DNA of 64,000 nucleotides from Poecilobothrus nobilitatus. Its lineage: Eukaryota; Arthropoda; Insecta; Diptera; Dolichopodidae. The notes below the pieces were generated by a model. The model worked only from the letters and a program-made list of their open reading frames with translations, ran no database searches and was not told the DNA's origin. Positions 1 through 11,461 of the stretch are shown piece after piece (position 1 is the stretch's first letter; the number at the start of each line of letters is the position of its first letter). Made by a program: the position numbers and the translations under genes. The stretch spans positions 175,210,200 to 175,274,199 of the forward strand of contig OX352774.1 of the NCBI GenBank assembly GCA_947095535.1, in the 5' to 3' direction.

Positions 1-2449
1 ATATATTTATCAGTACGTAATTGCTTCAAAAGCGAAAGTTTTCTACATTTTCTTAAATTTTTCCTTTTTTTTCAATTTTCTTGGAAATTTATTTGTTTTC
101 CCATAAAAATTCATTTGAATAAATATATAAAATACATAAAATGTACATATGAATTTGAATGTGAATTCATTCGTGAATTAAAAAAAAAAAAACCAAAAAT
201 GAAAAAAAAACTTTATTATCTTTAATATTAATTCAAAAGATGTACTGAAGTTGAAAACTTAAATAAAATTATCTAGTGACAAAATTAAGAAAGACAGAAT
301 ATATAGGTAAACTTTATAGTAAACTTTATTACACATTAACAAATAGATAGAAATTTTGTTTGGCTTTTGTCATTGTTATTGAAGTTGTCGTTTCCTGTTT
401 TTAAGGAATTATATACGATAAAAGAAAATTGTTGAAGTTAAAAACTGTACTAAGTAAATACTTTTTTTGCTTAATTATTTTTTTGTTTTTATTTTTTTTT
501 TAATATTCAACAAATTTTCAGATTTCCAATTATATTCATAATATATGCAAATTACCTACCCTACCATAATTTTGACGAACAAAATTAATTTCATGTTAAT
601 TTATTACATTGATAAAACTTTAAGATTTTTTTTAGCTCCAGAAACAACTTTTTATTTATAAAATTTACCTTTAAACTTACGGATGTATGATTAAGTGAAA
701 AACTTAATTAAATGAAAATTCAATAAAATTCTAATAAAAAACCGTGCCATTTTTGAGTATATTTTGTTGGACATATTTTGTTTTGTTGTTTTTTTTTTTT
801 TTTTTTAAACAATATTGAAAAGTTTCAAATAACAAAATAAAAATTGTTTTTAAAAAACGATGTTCCACTTTTCAGTATATCAAATGAATTAACAATCTAT
901 ATTTTTCTTATTTTTTCTATAAATTCAATTATATAAACTTTTTATTTTTCTACTATTTTTTTTTTTATTAATTGAAAATTTTCTCAGAAAAAAAAAAAAA
1001 AATTAAAAAATTAACAGACAAAAAACAAAAACTTAAATTGTTGCAATAAACGGAAATGAAAAACATCAAACTTCACTCAGTTTTCCACTAAAACGGAAAA
1101 GAAAAAATCTAAAAATAAAATAAAACTAGAAAAGAAGAATAAAAACAAAAACGAAAAAAGAAAAACAAACAAAAAAGAAAAGCTAAATAACAAAATGAAC
1201 ATTTCTAAATGACTGAAACAGATGAAATTTTTTTTTTTTTATTTTTTGTTTCATAGATGTCATTATTTAATAACTTATTACGTATATATAAAATAAATTA
1301 TATATATATATATATGTAGATATATATATATATACGTTATATCTATGTATAAATATTTTTTAATATATACACTTATATACATTACGTATGTATATATATA
1401 TACATATATATACAGCATAAATATTTAAGAAATCTACTATAAAATTTTCAATTCATTTAAAGTTAAAGAAAAATCAAAAGAAAAGTCAAAAAGATTTCTT
1501 TATATTTTTGTTTTTACTAACAAAGAAATTAAAAAACTGAACAAAACAAAAACCAAACGAGGAAAAAAAAAATTTTATATTTTTTCAAAGTCTACTGACA
1601 TTACTTTACTTTTACTGGTAAAAATATAACAAAAAAAAAAAGAAGAAAAAAGAAAATAAAATAAAAATAATAAAAAGTTAATGCCATCCTTATACCAAAA
1701 AAAAAAATAAAAAAAAAAAAAAAAGACAAATTTATTTCAACCAATTCGTTGAAAATTCTTGAAAAAATAAAAAACAAAGATTTAAAATATAAAAGATACA
1801 TAAATATACACACCAGAAACATTCACACGCATTTTTACTCTTAGAAAAACTTTTTAAAATTTTTATTTCTTTTCTCTTCATTCTTCATCTCTTCCATCAT
1901 TCTTCCTTCCATATATACTTGTACTTGTACATATATATTTTTTTTTCTCATCTCTATCACTTTAAAAATTAAGAAAATGAATTTTGGAAAATTAAAAGCA
2001 AAAATTGTCTTAACAATAAAATGTAAAAAATAAAAACAATAAAAAATATTTAAAAAAAAAACTTTTTCAAAAATAAAAACAAAAAAAGTAAAAAAAAAAA
2101 AAAAAATTTATATTTTGTATACATACGACACGATTTAAAGTATTGAAAAATTTTCTTAACTCTCGCATTTTTTAACGCTTTAAAACATTTTGAAGAATTA
2201 TTTAAAAAGAAAATTAAATTGAAGTAAATTCAAAGTTTTCCATTTATTAAAAATATTACTATTATATAGATATGTAATATTAGTATATATATAATGAATA
2301 TTTATGTATATAGTTATATATAAGTTTATTAAAACAAAAACTAAAAAAAAAAAAAAAAAGTTTAGAAATGAACAATAAAATCTATTAATGTCACAACAGG
2401 TTTTTCATCGTTAATCATTTTCTATTTTTATTATAATATAAAGCAACAT

Positions 2450-2450
<1 letters not shown>
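1..2450. other. AT-rich low-complexity DNA, no gene seen
   Basis: This stretch is dominated by poly(A) and poly(T) runs of 8-18 bases. It has a (TA)n tract at about 1299-1334 and TATG/TATA-type microsatellite at about 1370-1411. The open frame at 1601-1822 (minus) is a translated A/T run rich in Phe and is not a credible gene. I see no splice-framed exon, RNA gene or transposon end. Confidence 0.6.
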
Positions 2451-2490
<40 letters not shown>

Positions 2491-2500
<10 letters not shown>

Positions 2501-2628
2501 TATATAGAAATATATAATGATGTTACAATAATTTGAACACACACAACATATACATATACATATACATATATATACATATATATATAGAAATATATAATGA
2601 TGTTACAATAATTAGGACACACACAACA
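2491..2628. repeat. 80-bp tandem duplication beside a (TA)n tract
   Basis: A block containing GAAATATATAATGATGTTAC, followed by a CACACACAACA stretch, occurs at 2491-2548 and again exactly 80 bp downstream at 2571-2628. Only two or three bases differ (for example TTTGAA against TTAGGA). The intervening bases are TACATA repeats. A pure (TA)n tract of about 50 bp abuts the left copy. This looks like replication slippage or unequal exchange in microsatellite DNA. The open frame at 2431-2715 (minus) is a translation of this repeat and not a gene. Confidence 0.85.
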
Positions 2629-2639
2629 CAGACATATTA

Positions 2640-3885
2640 TATATATATATGTATATATAAAATCATAGAAAATTTTGTTTTTGCATAAATAAAGTAACCT
2701 TTTAGGCAAATTCAACTTTTACACTACTACAACTTTAATAAAGAAATTACAAAAATAGAAATAATAATTTGATGACGGTCGAATCTTGAGAATATAATCG
2801 ATATACATATCATTTGTTCTAAGCAATATCGAGCATTTTAAAAAAATCTCTTCTATCTTACATGCAGACTTCTGACAAGGACGATCTGTTACGAAGCCCT
2901 GAAACATGATACTATTGGGTATTATATACCACCGATGGTGGGCTCTAAACTAAATTTAGGAATAATGTCTGTAAGTCACAATGTCCTTAAATTGGTGAGG
3001 CATAACACCATAATAATTTTTGTTGTTTTTTGATATTACGATTCATCAAAATCAAACAAAAAACCCTAATTTATAATAATATGACCCACCTTAAATCCTA
3101 AATAAAGAAAAAACATGTATCAAAAATAATACTTTCTGTCAGATAAATAACTTAACTTTATTAATTATATATTATTTATTATGATACAAAATTTAACAAA
3201 AACGCTCTTACATATAATACATATTATAAGACATTTATATTCTTGTCAACAAAATAGTAAAAAGGCTTTAAAAGTCCCACCTCCACTATTTTAAATGTTT
3301 TGTAGTTCATTGCTAAATTATTTCTTAATTATTTTTCCCACATAAGTATGAAATAGTGAGGGTTCTCGCAAACTTCCGCTAAATAAATTATTGAAAATCA
3401 GATTCTCTTAAACTTCATAAACTCTTAAACTTTGTTTGGGATATTGCATCCTCTCGCTGCTGGGGTATTATGATATTATAGATATTATGGCCCGAGGCCT
3501 CATGACACGTCAGCTAGGCTAAAGCATAAAAAAAAATGCAACACACTCTGTTGTATTGTTAATTGCTAATATCTATTTAATGAACCGCTAATAAAATATG
3601 TACTGTTATTAAAATTACGGAAATAACGAAAATTCTTATAGAAATAAATGTATAACTGTTATTACAACTTGATAATCCTTTTTTTGTTTTTTTTTTTTTT
3701 TGATGAAGGTTGAGCAGAAAAATGCATTGCAATAATATAGACTCCGATAAAACATTCTTACATTATATATTTATATTAAAATATTTATAATAAATATTTA
3801 ATATAAATTTCATATGTGATATATAAATATGAATTTAAATTATTTTGTTTTACACTTTGTTACTTATATTAAGTTATATTTAATA
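2640..3885. other. Non-coding AT-rich DNA
   Basis: No coding region or mobile element was recognised. A modestly more GC-rich patch lies around 3450-3525 and includes GCCCGAGGCCTC. The frame at 2719-2907 (minus) is short and unrecognised. Confidence 0.5.
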
Positions 3886-3887
3886 AA

Positions 3888-4071
3888 TAATTTTTTGTTG
3901 TTTATTCGCCTGCACGCAGTCTTTCATTGCCAGCTGGGGTTGTAAATATCTTAAGAAAGAATTATTCTTAGATTGTGCGTGGGATTTAAACCCACACTAC
4001 CTCGGATTTACCCACTAGATCACACCGCATGCGGCTCTTACCACTAGATCAAGTATGGGGTCCGCTTAAGA
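3888..4071 (-). mobile_element. tRNA-derived SINE, minus strand, diverged
   Basis: Read on the minus strand, this begins with an A-box-like TGATCTAGTGGTAAGAGC. It continues with a second similar motif (GATCTAGTGGGTAA), a B-box-like GGGTTTAAATCCCAC, and then a body with the same order of blocks as the plus-strand SINEs at 20988 and 52263: a CTTAAGATATTTACAACC block, a GAAAGACTG block, a GCAGGCGAATA block and an A-rich tail. The two A-box-like motifs may reflect a partial 5' duplication. The B box departs from GGTTCGANTCC, so the copy is probably old and transcriptionally dead. Confidence 0.65.
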
Positions 4072-4079
4072 AGAAGACT

Positions 4080-5700
4080 AGAAATAAAATTAACTACTAT
4101 ATCATATTACAATTTTTTGCTATATCATATTATAACTTCAAGCTTGAAAATCTTAAAATATGCTATATCTAATCTTAGGCTATATTATAAAATAAAATTA
4201 ACATTTATTTTGTTAAGTTTTATTATTATTTTGCTTATAATAAAAAAAATCTTGCATAGTTCAGTTAATAAAAAAAAGTTCTGTTTAATAAAATTTTATG
4301 AAATGCATATACGTGCATATATACCAAGTCGTCATAAAATCTTTTTGAAAATTCTTAAAACTTTGCTTTTTTTGCTAATAAACTGCTCTGCTCCAAAACT
4401 GCTCCAAAATACAAACACAATTGATGATGATAATCCGATATTTACAAGATAAATTTTTCATTGATTTGAATTTCTTTTGATTGACATTTAAAAGTATCCT
4501 GCCGTTTGATTTTGGTATTTTCAGAAACTCTATTAGAAAATAATTAAAGAAGTTCTAAATATTCAGTTGTTATTTGAGATTTGACAAAAAATTTTATGAA
4601 TAAAAAAAAACATAAAAATAAAATCTAGTTAAGAAGATGTATATATGTGTATATATATATATTAATTTAAAATAGATAATATAAAAATATCCTTTAAATA
4701 TCCTTTCAACTTTTTACGTACCTACACTTATTATTATAAATATTAACATATATATGTATATATTTTTTAATAAGTCAGTTACTAAGGACATTTTTATAAA
4801 AGAACAAAAATTTTTATAAGAAATTAAGAAAAAATTGAAAACTCAATTTTAATTTTTCCTTCATTTTGGAAAAAAAAAACATTTTTAAAAAAAAAAAAGA
4901 TAAAATGAAAGAAAAATACTTTTTTTATTAATTTTTTTTTCTTCTTTTTTTTTTATTCCTAGAAAAGGTATTAGTCACTCTAATTAAACAGATTATTTAA
5001 TTAAATTTATGCCATTGAATCATGTTTTCATTTTATGTTATTACTTTTTTCTCTTTCTAACTTTTTTTTTTTTGTTCTTCTTGTTTTTTGCTATTAATGA
5101 TTTATATTCTTTGTTTTAAATTAAGAGGGACGGATAAAAATAAAAACATGAAAAAAAAAGAAAAAACAAGACATTAAATGGATTTTAATGGCGTCGGTAG
5201 GTGTATTAAATATGTTCATATATATATATGTAAACCTATACAACGTCAACATATATATATGTAGTAATATATAGATATTAGATATAGACAACAATAAACT
5301 TTCAATTTTGTATAGAAGTATACACGAAAACGACGCCTGTTTTATTAATTATGCGCGTCAACTATAATAAATCCTCGTAAAATTAAACAAGGAAATTTCG
5401 GGAATAACACTGCAACATTAGAGATCGATTTTAAAATATGGTTTTTTTTCTCAGAAACAGATTTTACTACTATAGAAAGCTAGAGGTTATACATAACATT
5501 GTAAAACAAGATTTTTCGCAAGTCGGTAACTTATCCACAAACTTTCGCATATGATTATGAAAAATATGCCAAATAAATGATAGATTATAGCAATTCATAA
5601 AATATTTTAGTACATTTATTAGTATCAAAATTATTGCAGAGGTTCTTGAATTCAAACCCCGGTCAGGTTAGATAAATAAAAACAATATGTAATAATTTCA
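4080..5700. other. Non-coding AT-rich DNA
   Basis: Contains TA-rich microsatellite around 4638-4660 and 5218-5262 and A/T runs. The frames at 4117-4452 (plus) and 5470-5655 (minus) have no recognisable similarity or motif, and their composition matches the surrounding DNA. Confidence 0.5.
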
Positions 5701-5708
5701 TATCGTAA

Positions 5709-6131
5709 TAATGTATATCGTATAATTAAAAGTAATCGTAATAATATTATTAATAATAATAGTAATAATAATAATAATGATAATAACAGCTGCTACAGTA
5801 GAACTATATTTGATTATATCATGCAGGAAGGTGTTATATACTACTGCATGTTGTAACTGTTGTAACGCTATAGTCAATGTTAGCAAAATAGTAATAATAA
5901 TAAGCGAATTCATGGTTTCCTTACAGTACCACTCCCAATTCAATGTTTCGTCATTCTATTGTCCTATCGTTTCCTTTCCCTACTCCCTAGCCATACTGTG
6001 TCTGTAGGTAGGGGTTTCATCCCATTATACTGGCTTAAATGGGGGAGATGGTTTAATCAGTAAGAATCTAACACTACCAAAAGGGAATTCTTGGTGTCTT
6101 TGGAAAATTCCCACCCGCCTTAGTACAGTAT
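5709..6131 (-). mobile_element. (ATT)n-tailed dispersed element, copy 1, 3'-end fragment
   Basis: A degenerate (TAA)n tract at about 5709-5790 is followed by CAGCTGCTACAGTAGAACTA, then ATCATGCAGGAAGGTGTTAT and a body ending around AATTCTTGGTGTCTTTGG. The same ordered blocks recur at 17806-18275 at roughly 75-85% identity by eye. If the microsatellite is the 3' tail, as in several non-LTR retrotransposons, the element lies on the minus strand and ends in (ATT)n. No reverse transcriptase motif is visible in either copy, so the class is unproven. The frames at 5698-5943 (minus) and 5777-6007 (plus) lie inside it and are not genes. Confidence 0.7.
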
Positions 6132-6149
6132 ACTCCCTTATTAAGTATA

Positions 6150-8040
6150 TTTATATTATGCATTTTTCTGGATTTAAAATGGAAAATTTCCGAGTGGTAC
6201 GAATTCTCATTTCTTTAAAATTTGGCTTTTGAAAAATCTCATGTATTAAAATAACAATTTTTCTCACTGAATCTCATTAAATCCCCATTGTGTAATGTAA
6301 GTGTAAATGTAAGGTTTGACTAAAAGTATGTTCCAACATTGTATTTTCAACGAGAAAATATAAATAGAAAAAAAATCTTACTATAATTAAATGTTATAAC
6401 AGTAGATCGGTATATTACTAAAATTATTAAAAAACTATCTGGTCTTGGTCAAACTTGTAGTTAATCAAAAAATAGATGTGGTCTTTCAAATTTCAGTTAA
6501 CATTTATACAGATTTCGAACTCATTTCATTCCAATATAGCGTATTTCGAACGTAGCCTCACTAAAAAGAATTAATAGTTTAAAGCTACCAAATTAGTATT
6601 TAAATAATAGAATAATTTGTTTAGCTCTTCTATGTTTGGTATCTACATGTAGACCAAAATATCTTGTATAATTTGTACATGAACACATTTAATTTTTTTT
6701 CATATAAAGGGTATTGGACGAAGATAATCACTACTGTTAAAAATATAAAAATAGTCCAAAATTAGGAAAAATTAGAAAAATAAATAATTATTTTATTGGG
6801 CACTTTAAAATTATTTTTAGAATTTTTACAGAATTTCGTACATTATCGATTTTTTTTTATATTCGCCTTCTTCCATATAATAAGACCCTAAGAACATTTA
6901 TAAAAGAACAAAAACTTTTAGGTAAAAATATATACAACCTTTTACTTCTTATCCTTAATTTTTTTTCTAAAACTACCAAATATACATATAAATCTTATTC
7001 AAATTCAAAATAAATAAATACATATTATAAATAGTACAAAGTTGTATTATAGAATCAATTTTATGGTTAAATGTTTTACAAAAATATTAACTATTTTTTC
7101 TTGGAAAAAACATTTTGATCTGACATACTTTAAATTAAGAGGAAATATAATTAAATTTATAACTAATTCTAAGAATCTCATTAAAACTCTTTTCAATAAA
7201 AGATACTTAATTTTGTCTAGATTAAAAATTATTTTATTTAAACTCCCACCTTTTTCTGCTTTTAATTTTTGTTTTGTTTATTTTTCCAGTTATTAATATA
7301 TATAAATTTTAGGCATCGCAGTTTTTTAATTTTTTTTTTTAATTTGAAATAAATTTGGCCCCTTTTATTTAGTGATACCCTCAATTCATTATAAGTAATG
7401 AGATCAAGTTATTAACGTTTAACAAAAACGTACCATGATCATATCTTCTAAATTGAACATGAAAAATAAATAACTTTTCAATTCCAATTAACATTCCAAC
7501 ATTTCTTAATAATATGAAACATTAAATTCTTATTAAGTACCTTATGCCAAATATTCTGTCTGATTACTAAAAAAATATAATAACTATTATATATATTTTT
7601 TTTTACTTAGGTACATATGAGTTTTTTTTATTTCATTCAAATGTCCTTTTTGTTTTTTTTTATATTTTTTATTATTTGAAAGTAGAATCAATTGGGAAAC
7701 ATTTAAATAAACGATACCATAAACTTAATTCCAATTGAACTTACACCATAAAATAAAAATAATTTAAATTAGTTTTCTTAATTTTTTTTTTTGTTCAATT
7801 GATCCGTCACGCAAATCGAGTTTATGTCATTTAATAGAATAGATTCTGTCGAGATTAACCGAATGCAAATTTATTTTTAGACAATCGTATGCAAATATGT
7901 AAATAAAAAATATAATTTTTTAATAAATCCGATTACTGAACTAAAGTAGGAAGAATTTTTTTTATAATTCTTTTATTGATGAAGACTGAGTTTAGATTTT
8001 AGGTCGGTAGTGAGTCTTTAAACGCAGGAGAACCTATTTA
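6150..8040. other. Non-coding AT-rich DNA
   Basis: Mostly A/T-rich sequence with no repeat or coding similarity recognised. The 84-codon frame at 7042-7296 (plus) is Lys/Ile/Phe-rich, as expected from composition, and is not supported as a gene. Confidence 0.5.
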
Positions 8041-8099
8041 AAAATAGATATTGTTAAGACTCCTTAGATATATGGTGTTAAGTTTCTTTAAATATAATA

Positions 8100-8425
8100 C
8101 CACTATGATTTTTTTAGATCCATGTCAGACAGTTCAATCTGTAAAAATAAAACTATACAGAGAAATATTCGGCTTTTTATTTCCCAAACTGGGACGGGTG
8201 CACAGAAAGTGTTCCGCGCTCTTTATTTATCGCATGAACATCTCTACAAAATCAACAGTTAATAAAAGACAATGGTCCACAAAAACATTAATCAATTGTC
8301 CTACTTCAGGTAAAGAGAAAGAGAGATTATATACAATTAGCACTTTTGAAACTCCTACTCATATGGCTTTGGTTGTTTTGCAAGTTCCCGCTCTTCAGCC
8401 TACTCAAAGAAATTTTTCTTAATGT
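8100..8425 (+). pseudogene. Possible cullin-3-like pseudogene fragment (tentative)
   Basis: Less AT-biased than its surroundings and partly open in one frame (123 codons from 8051 if the first ATG is used). In the frame starting near 8201 it reads AQKVFRALYL then H. This resembles the cullin-3 segment A-x-E-[IV]-F-R-x-F-Y-L-x-x-H. About 65 codons later, in another frame, ALVVLQVPALQPTQR resembles the cullin-3 segment LVRALQSLACGKPTQR. Intact cullin-3 has about 110 residues between these points, so a deletion of about 45 codons plus a frameshift would be required. Two short matches in the right order are suggestive, not proof. No introns, poly(A) tail or target duplication could be identified. 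It may instead be an unrelated chance frame. Confidence 0.3.
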
Positions 8426-8899
8426 TAAAATTGAGAATTTGTATTGGTAAGTGAACTGATGAGGTAATATACAACGAAAAGTTCAAAGTTCTTATAATTG
8501 ATTTGCTAACTGATTCATTAAGTAATTCATTTTTTTAAATTGCCATTCGTGCAATAGTCAACTACGGAATCTAAAAAGACTATTCATCAGTTTCGAAGTC
8601 GCAAGTTTGAAGTATAAAACCGGCTTAAACAAACATTAATTGACTAAGCAAACCTATTGATATATTAGTTGTGTTCTTTTGATTCAGGTCAAGGTCGGAA
8701 TTTTATAAAATTCAAAAGAACATATCGGGTTAATCTGAATAATTTTTTTTTTTAAGTTCGCAAACCCTATATAAAAAATATTGTTCTGATTTGTGACATT
8801 TTAGTTCCAATTTAAAAATAAATAATAAATATTATAAGGGGTCTATAGAATTTTGAGTTTTGTAATTTTTAATAAAAGTTGTTTTTAAAAAAATTTGAA

Positions 8900-9044
8900 C
8901 CGGCGTCTCGGTGACCTAATCGAATCCCGCACACGTCGTAAGAATAATTTTCCCTTACGACATTTACAGCCACGCCTACAAAGAAAAGACTCTGGAATTT
9001 CCTTGTCACATTTATGTGCCAGGGGAATGAATTAAAAAAAAAAA
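8900..9044 (+). mobile_element. Truncated tRNA-derived SINE
   Basis: This copy lacks most of the tRNA-like head. It retains the end of the B box (CGAATCCCGCACACGTCGTA) and the full family body: CCTTACGACATTTACAGCCACGCCT, AAGAAAAGACT, then TTTCCTTGT and TTATGTGCCAGG, ending in an A-rich tail at about 9034-9043. Compared with the copies at 20988 and 52263 the body is close to collinear. A LINE reverse transcriptase fragment begins about 65 bp downstream on the same strand. Confidence 0.75.
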
Positions 9045-9106
9045 TAAAGAAAATGGATTTTTTTAAATTTGTTAATTTACTTTTTGAATTTTTGAAAAAG
9101 TCATTA

Positions 9107-9740
9107 ATTCTGGGGCATCTAGATAATGTGCAAAACAGAGCTATTCGTCTTATCAACGACCTCAGTGTAATTTCAATGCTCACTCCACTCAGCCATCGCC
9201 CTAGATATCTCGTAGGGATTTTATAGATATCTCATAGGGATTAACACCTGTTCCCAAGAAATAAAACAGTTAATGCCTCCACTCAAAGTTTTCTAACAAG
9301 AAAGAAGCAGTGAAACAGAAGCTCGTCCCTATGATGTACAGTTATCAAGATGGCGAAATACAGCTTATGGAAATTCGTTTGTTACGCGCACGTCCCGTTT
9401 GTGGAACCATATACCATTACATGTGTTCCCTAAAGTTGGTAATTCATATGTGCACGATTTGCACTAAATTTAAGAAGAACATTAACATCTTTCTTCAAAA
9501 TATCCCTCCAAATTTTCCTATCTATCCCCCATAATCCCAAATTTCCTAATTCCAATTTCTCCAATCATCCTTCCCACATGCCTATCCCCAAAACCAAGCT
9601 GTACATTTATTTTAAAGGTTCCATCCTAAAGTTTGGTTTTAAAAAGGGTGTGATTTTGGTTGGTAAAAGTCCAACACTAACCTCCTCAGTTCCTATTGGT
9701 GTTTTTCGAGTTTTCCACCAACCTCTCGTAAAAAAAAAAA
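9107..9740 (+). pseudogene. LINE reverse transcriptase C-terminal remnant plus 3' UTR (CR1/Jockey-like)
   Basis: Two frames carry a conserved non-LTR ORF2 C-terminus. From 9107 the frame reads LGHLDNVQNRAIRLINDLSV, then LTPLSHR, matching the usual LD-x-VQ-x-RA-x-RLI ... PL-x-HRR segment that follows the polymerase domain. After frame disruption, aided by a near-duplicated AGATATCTC[GA]TAGGGATT at 9202-9240, the frame at 9324 reads RPYDVQLSRWRNTAYGNSF, then TRTSRLWNHIPLHVFP. This is the typical HPY-x-V-x-L ... F-x-PRTSRLWN-x-LP-x-x-VFP ending. An unusually C-rich untranslated stretch follows, with an A-run at about 9730-9743. It is clearly a dead fragment. The clade is not resolved from this region alone. 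Confidence 0.8.
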
Positions 9741-9759
9741 AAACCTAGATAAAATCTTT

Positions 9760-11455
9760 GAATAAAACCTAGATAAAACCAGATAATTATATGGGTTTTG
9801 AGTTGTCATTTTATTTCCATATTAAACGGATGACCTACACCAAAAACCTTGAACCAAAGCAAAAGAACACAGCTATTATTATATTACATATTTACTTCTT
9901 TAAAAATAATCGTCAAACATAAATTCTCTACGAAATAATAAACATGTTATATTATATGGAATATTTTTCATACCATCTTCATTGTATTAAATCAAATAAA
10001 AAATCTCATATTGTATTTCCTTTTTAAATTAAATCTATATAATTCTATATATATGTAATATACTACATCCAACTATATATATATCAACTAAAATTTATAG
10101 ATATAGATTATTATCCAAAAAATAAAAATCTGCTACAATGGTCATTTTCTACTCGTAAAATCAAATAAATTGGGTTTGAAACTTTTTTCATTTTTTTAAT
10201 AAAATAAAAAAAAAAAAAAATTGGTAGAAATTTATTTTATTGCGAAAAATTCATTTTATTAGCCACCATAAATTTTGTAGTACCCAGTATTTTTGGGTGA
10301 CTTATGCTTTTATATTATTTTTTTTTTTTTTTCTTTTACTTATAAAAAGAAAAATTACTTAATTTTTAACAATAAAAGATTTGACCAGAACAATATACGC
10401 AAAAATAAAAAAAAGGGGTCAAAACATTTTATTCTGAAAATGATTTAAATGCAATTTAATTTTTTTTTTTTTAATCTATTCCACTTTTTATTGCTTAACT
10501 CTCTCACCAAAAATTTTAGTTTTTTATTTAGTCAAATCTTTCGAAGGACATTTAATTTTAAAAGTTATAGCAGGTGAATAACTTACATACACGGGATTAA
10601 AATGTATGCATATGTATATTTAAAATATTCACTCCCCCTCTTACAAAATATAGATATACATACACACATACAAATAATATATTATATATATGAATATGCA
10701 TATATAGATTGCTATATAATGTAAATAAGATTGGTTCTCTTCTAATATATGAGAGCATTCCAAAACCAAAGAAGGGTCCACTTAAGAGTAAAAAAAAAAA
10801 TTAAATAAAATTCTTTACAGCAAGGATATTAATAAGTACTTCCGTTTGATAAGAATTTCTATAAAAAAAATAAAAAAAACTAAAATAAATTCTTGTAATA
10901 GTACTTTAGTATCAAGTAAAGGACCCACTATACATGATGATTCGATATTTTAAGGATATCTTTTACACTTTTATTCCATATCTTTTTTTTTAAATGTAAG
11001 TGTATATATTTTACAATCTTAAAGGAAAAAAACAATGAAATCGATACCCTACTATAAATTAAACACAAAAAAAAAAATATAGAGAAAGCTTTGATAAAAA
11101 AAAGAAAGAAAATATTGGAAAAGTAAAGGAAAAAACATAGATATTTTTAAAATGGTTACATGTATACTAAAAGTTAATAGATATAGCTTAGATTTTAAAA
11201 TGTGACTTTCTTTTACAAAAAATTGTTATAACTTGACTTTAATTTTGAACAAATATTTTTTGTCTTGACTTTAATTTATATATTAAGTTGAATTTTATTT
11301 CTTTTTTTAAATGGGACTTCACTACTTTTCTAAAATCTGCTTCCTTTTCTCCACTTTTTTTTTATTCTTTATAATTTTCTCCATGTAGATCTTTTTCTTT
11401 TCCTAGTCATTCTATTTATCTAAAAATTGTATTTTTTTTTTTGACTGACTGACAA
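9760..11455. other. Non-coding AT-rich DNA
   Basis: Holds a short CCTAGATAAAA direct repeat at about 9745-9778, TATA microsatellite around 10660-10695 and several A/T runs. No gene or element boundary was recognised. Confidence 0.5.
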
Positions 11456-11461
11456 TAATCG

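Noticed and set aside
5640..5690. B-box-like GAATTCAAACCCCGGTCAGG
   Set aside because: No A box upstream, no cloverleaf, and no similarity to the SINE family in this window.
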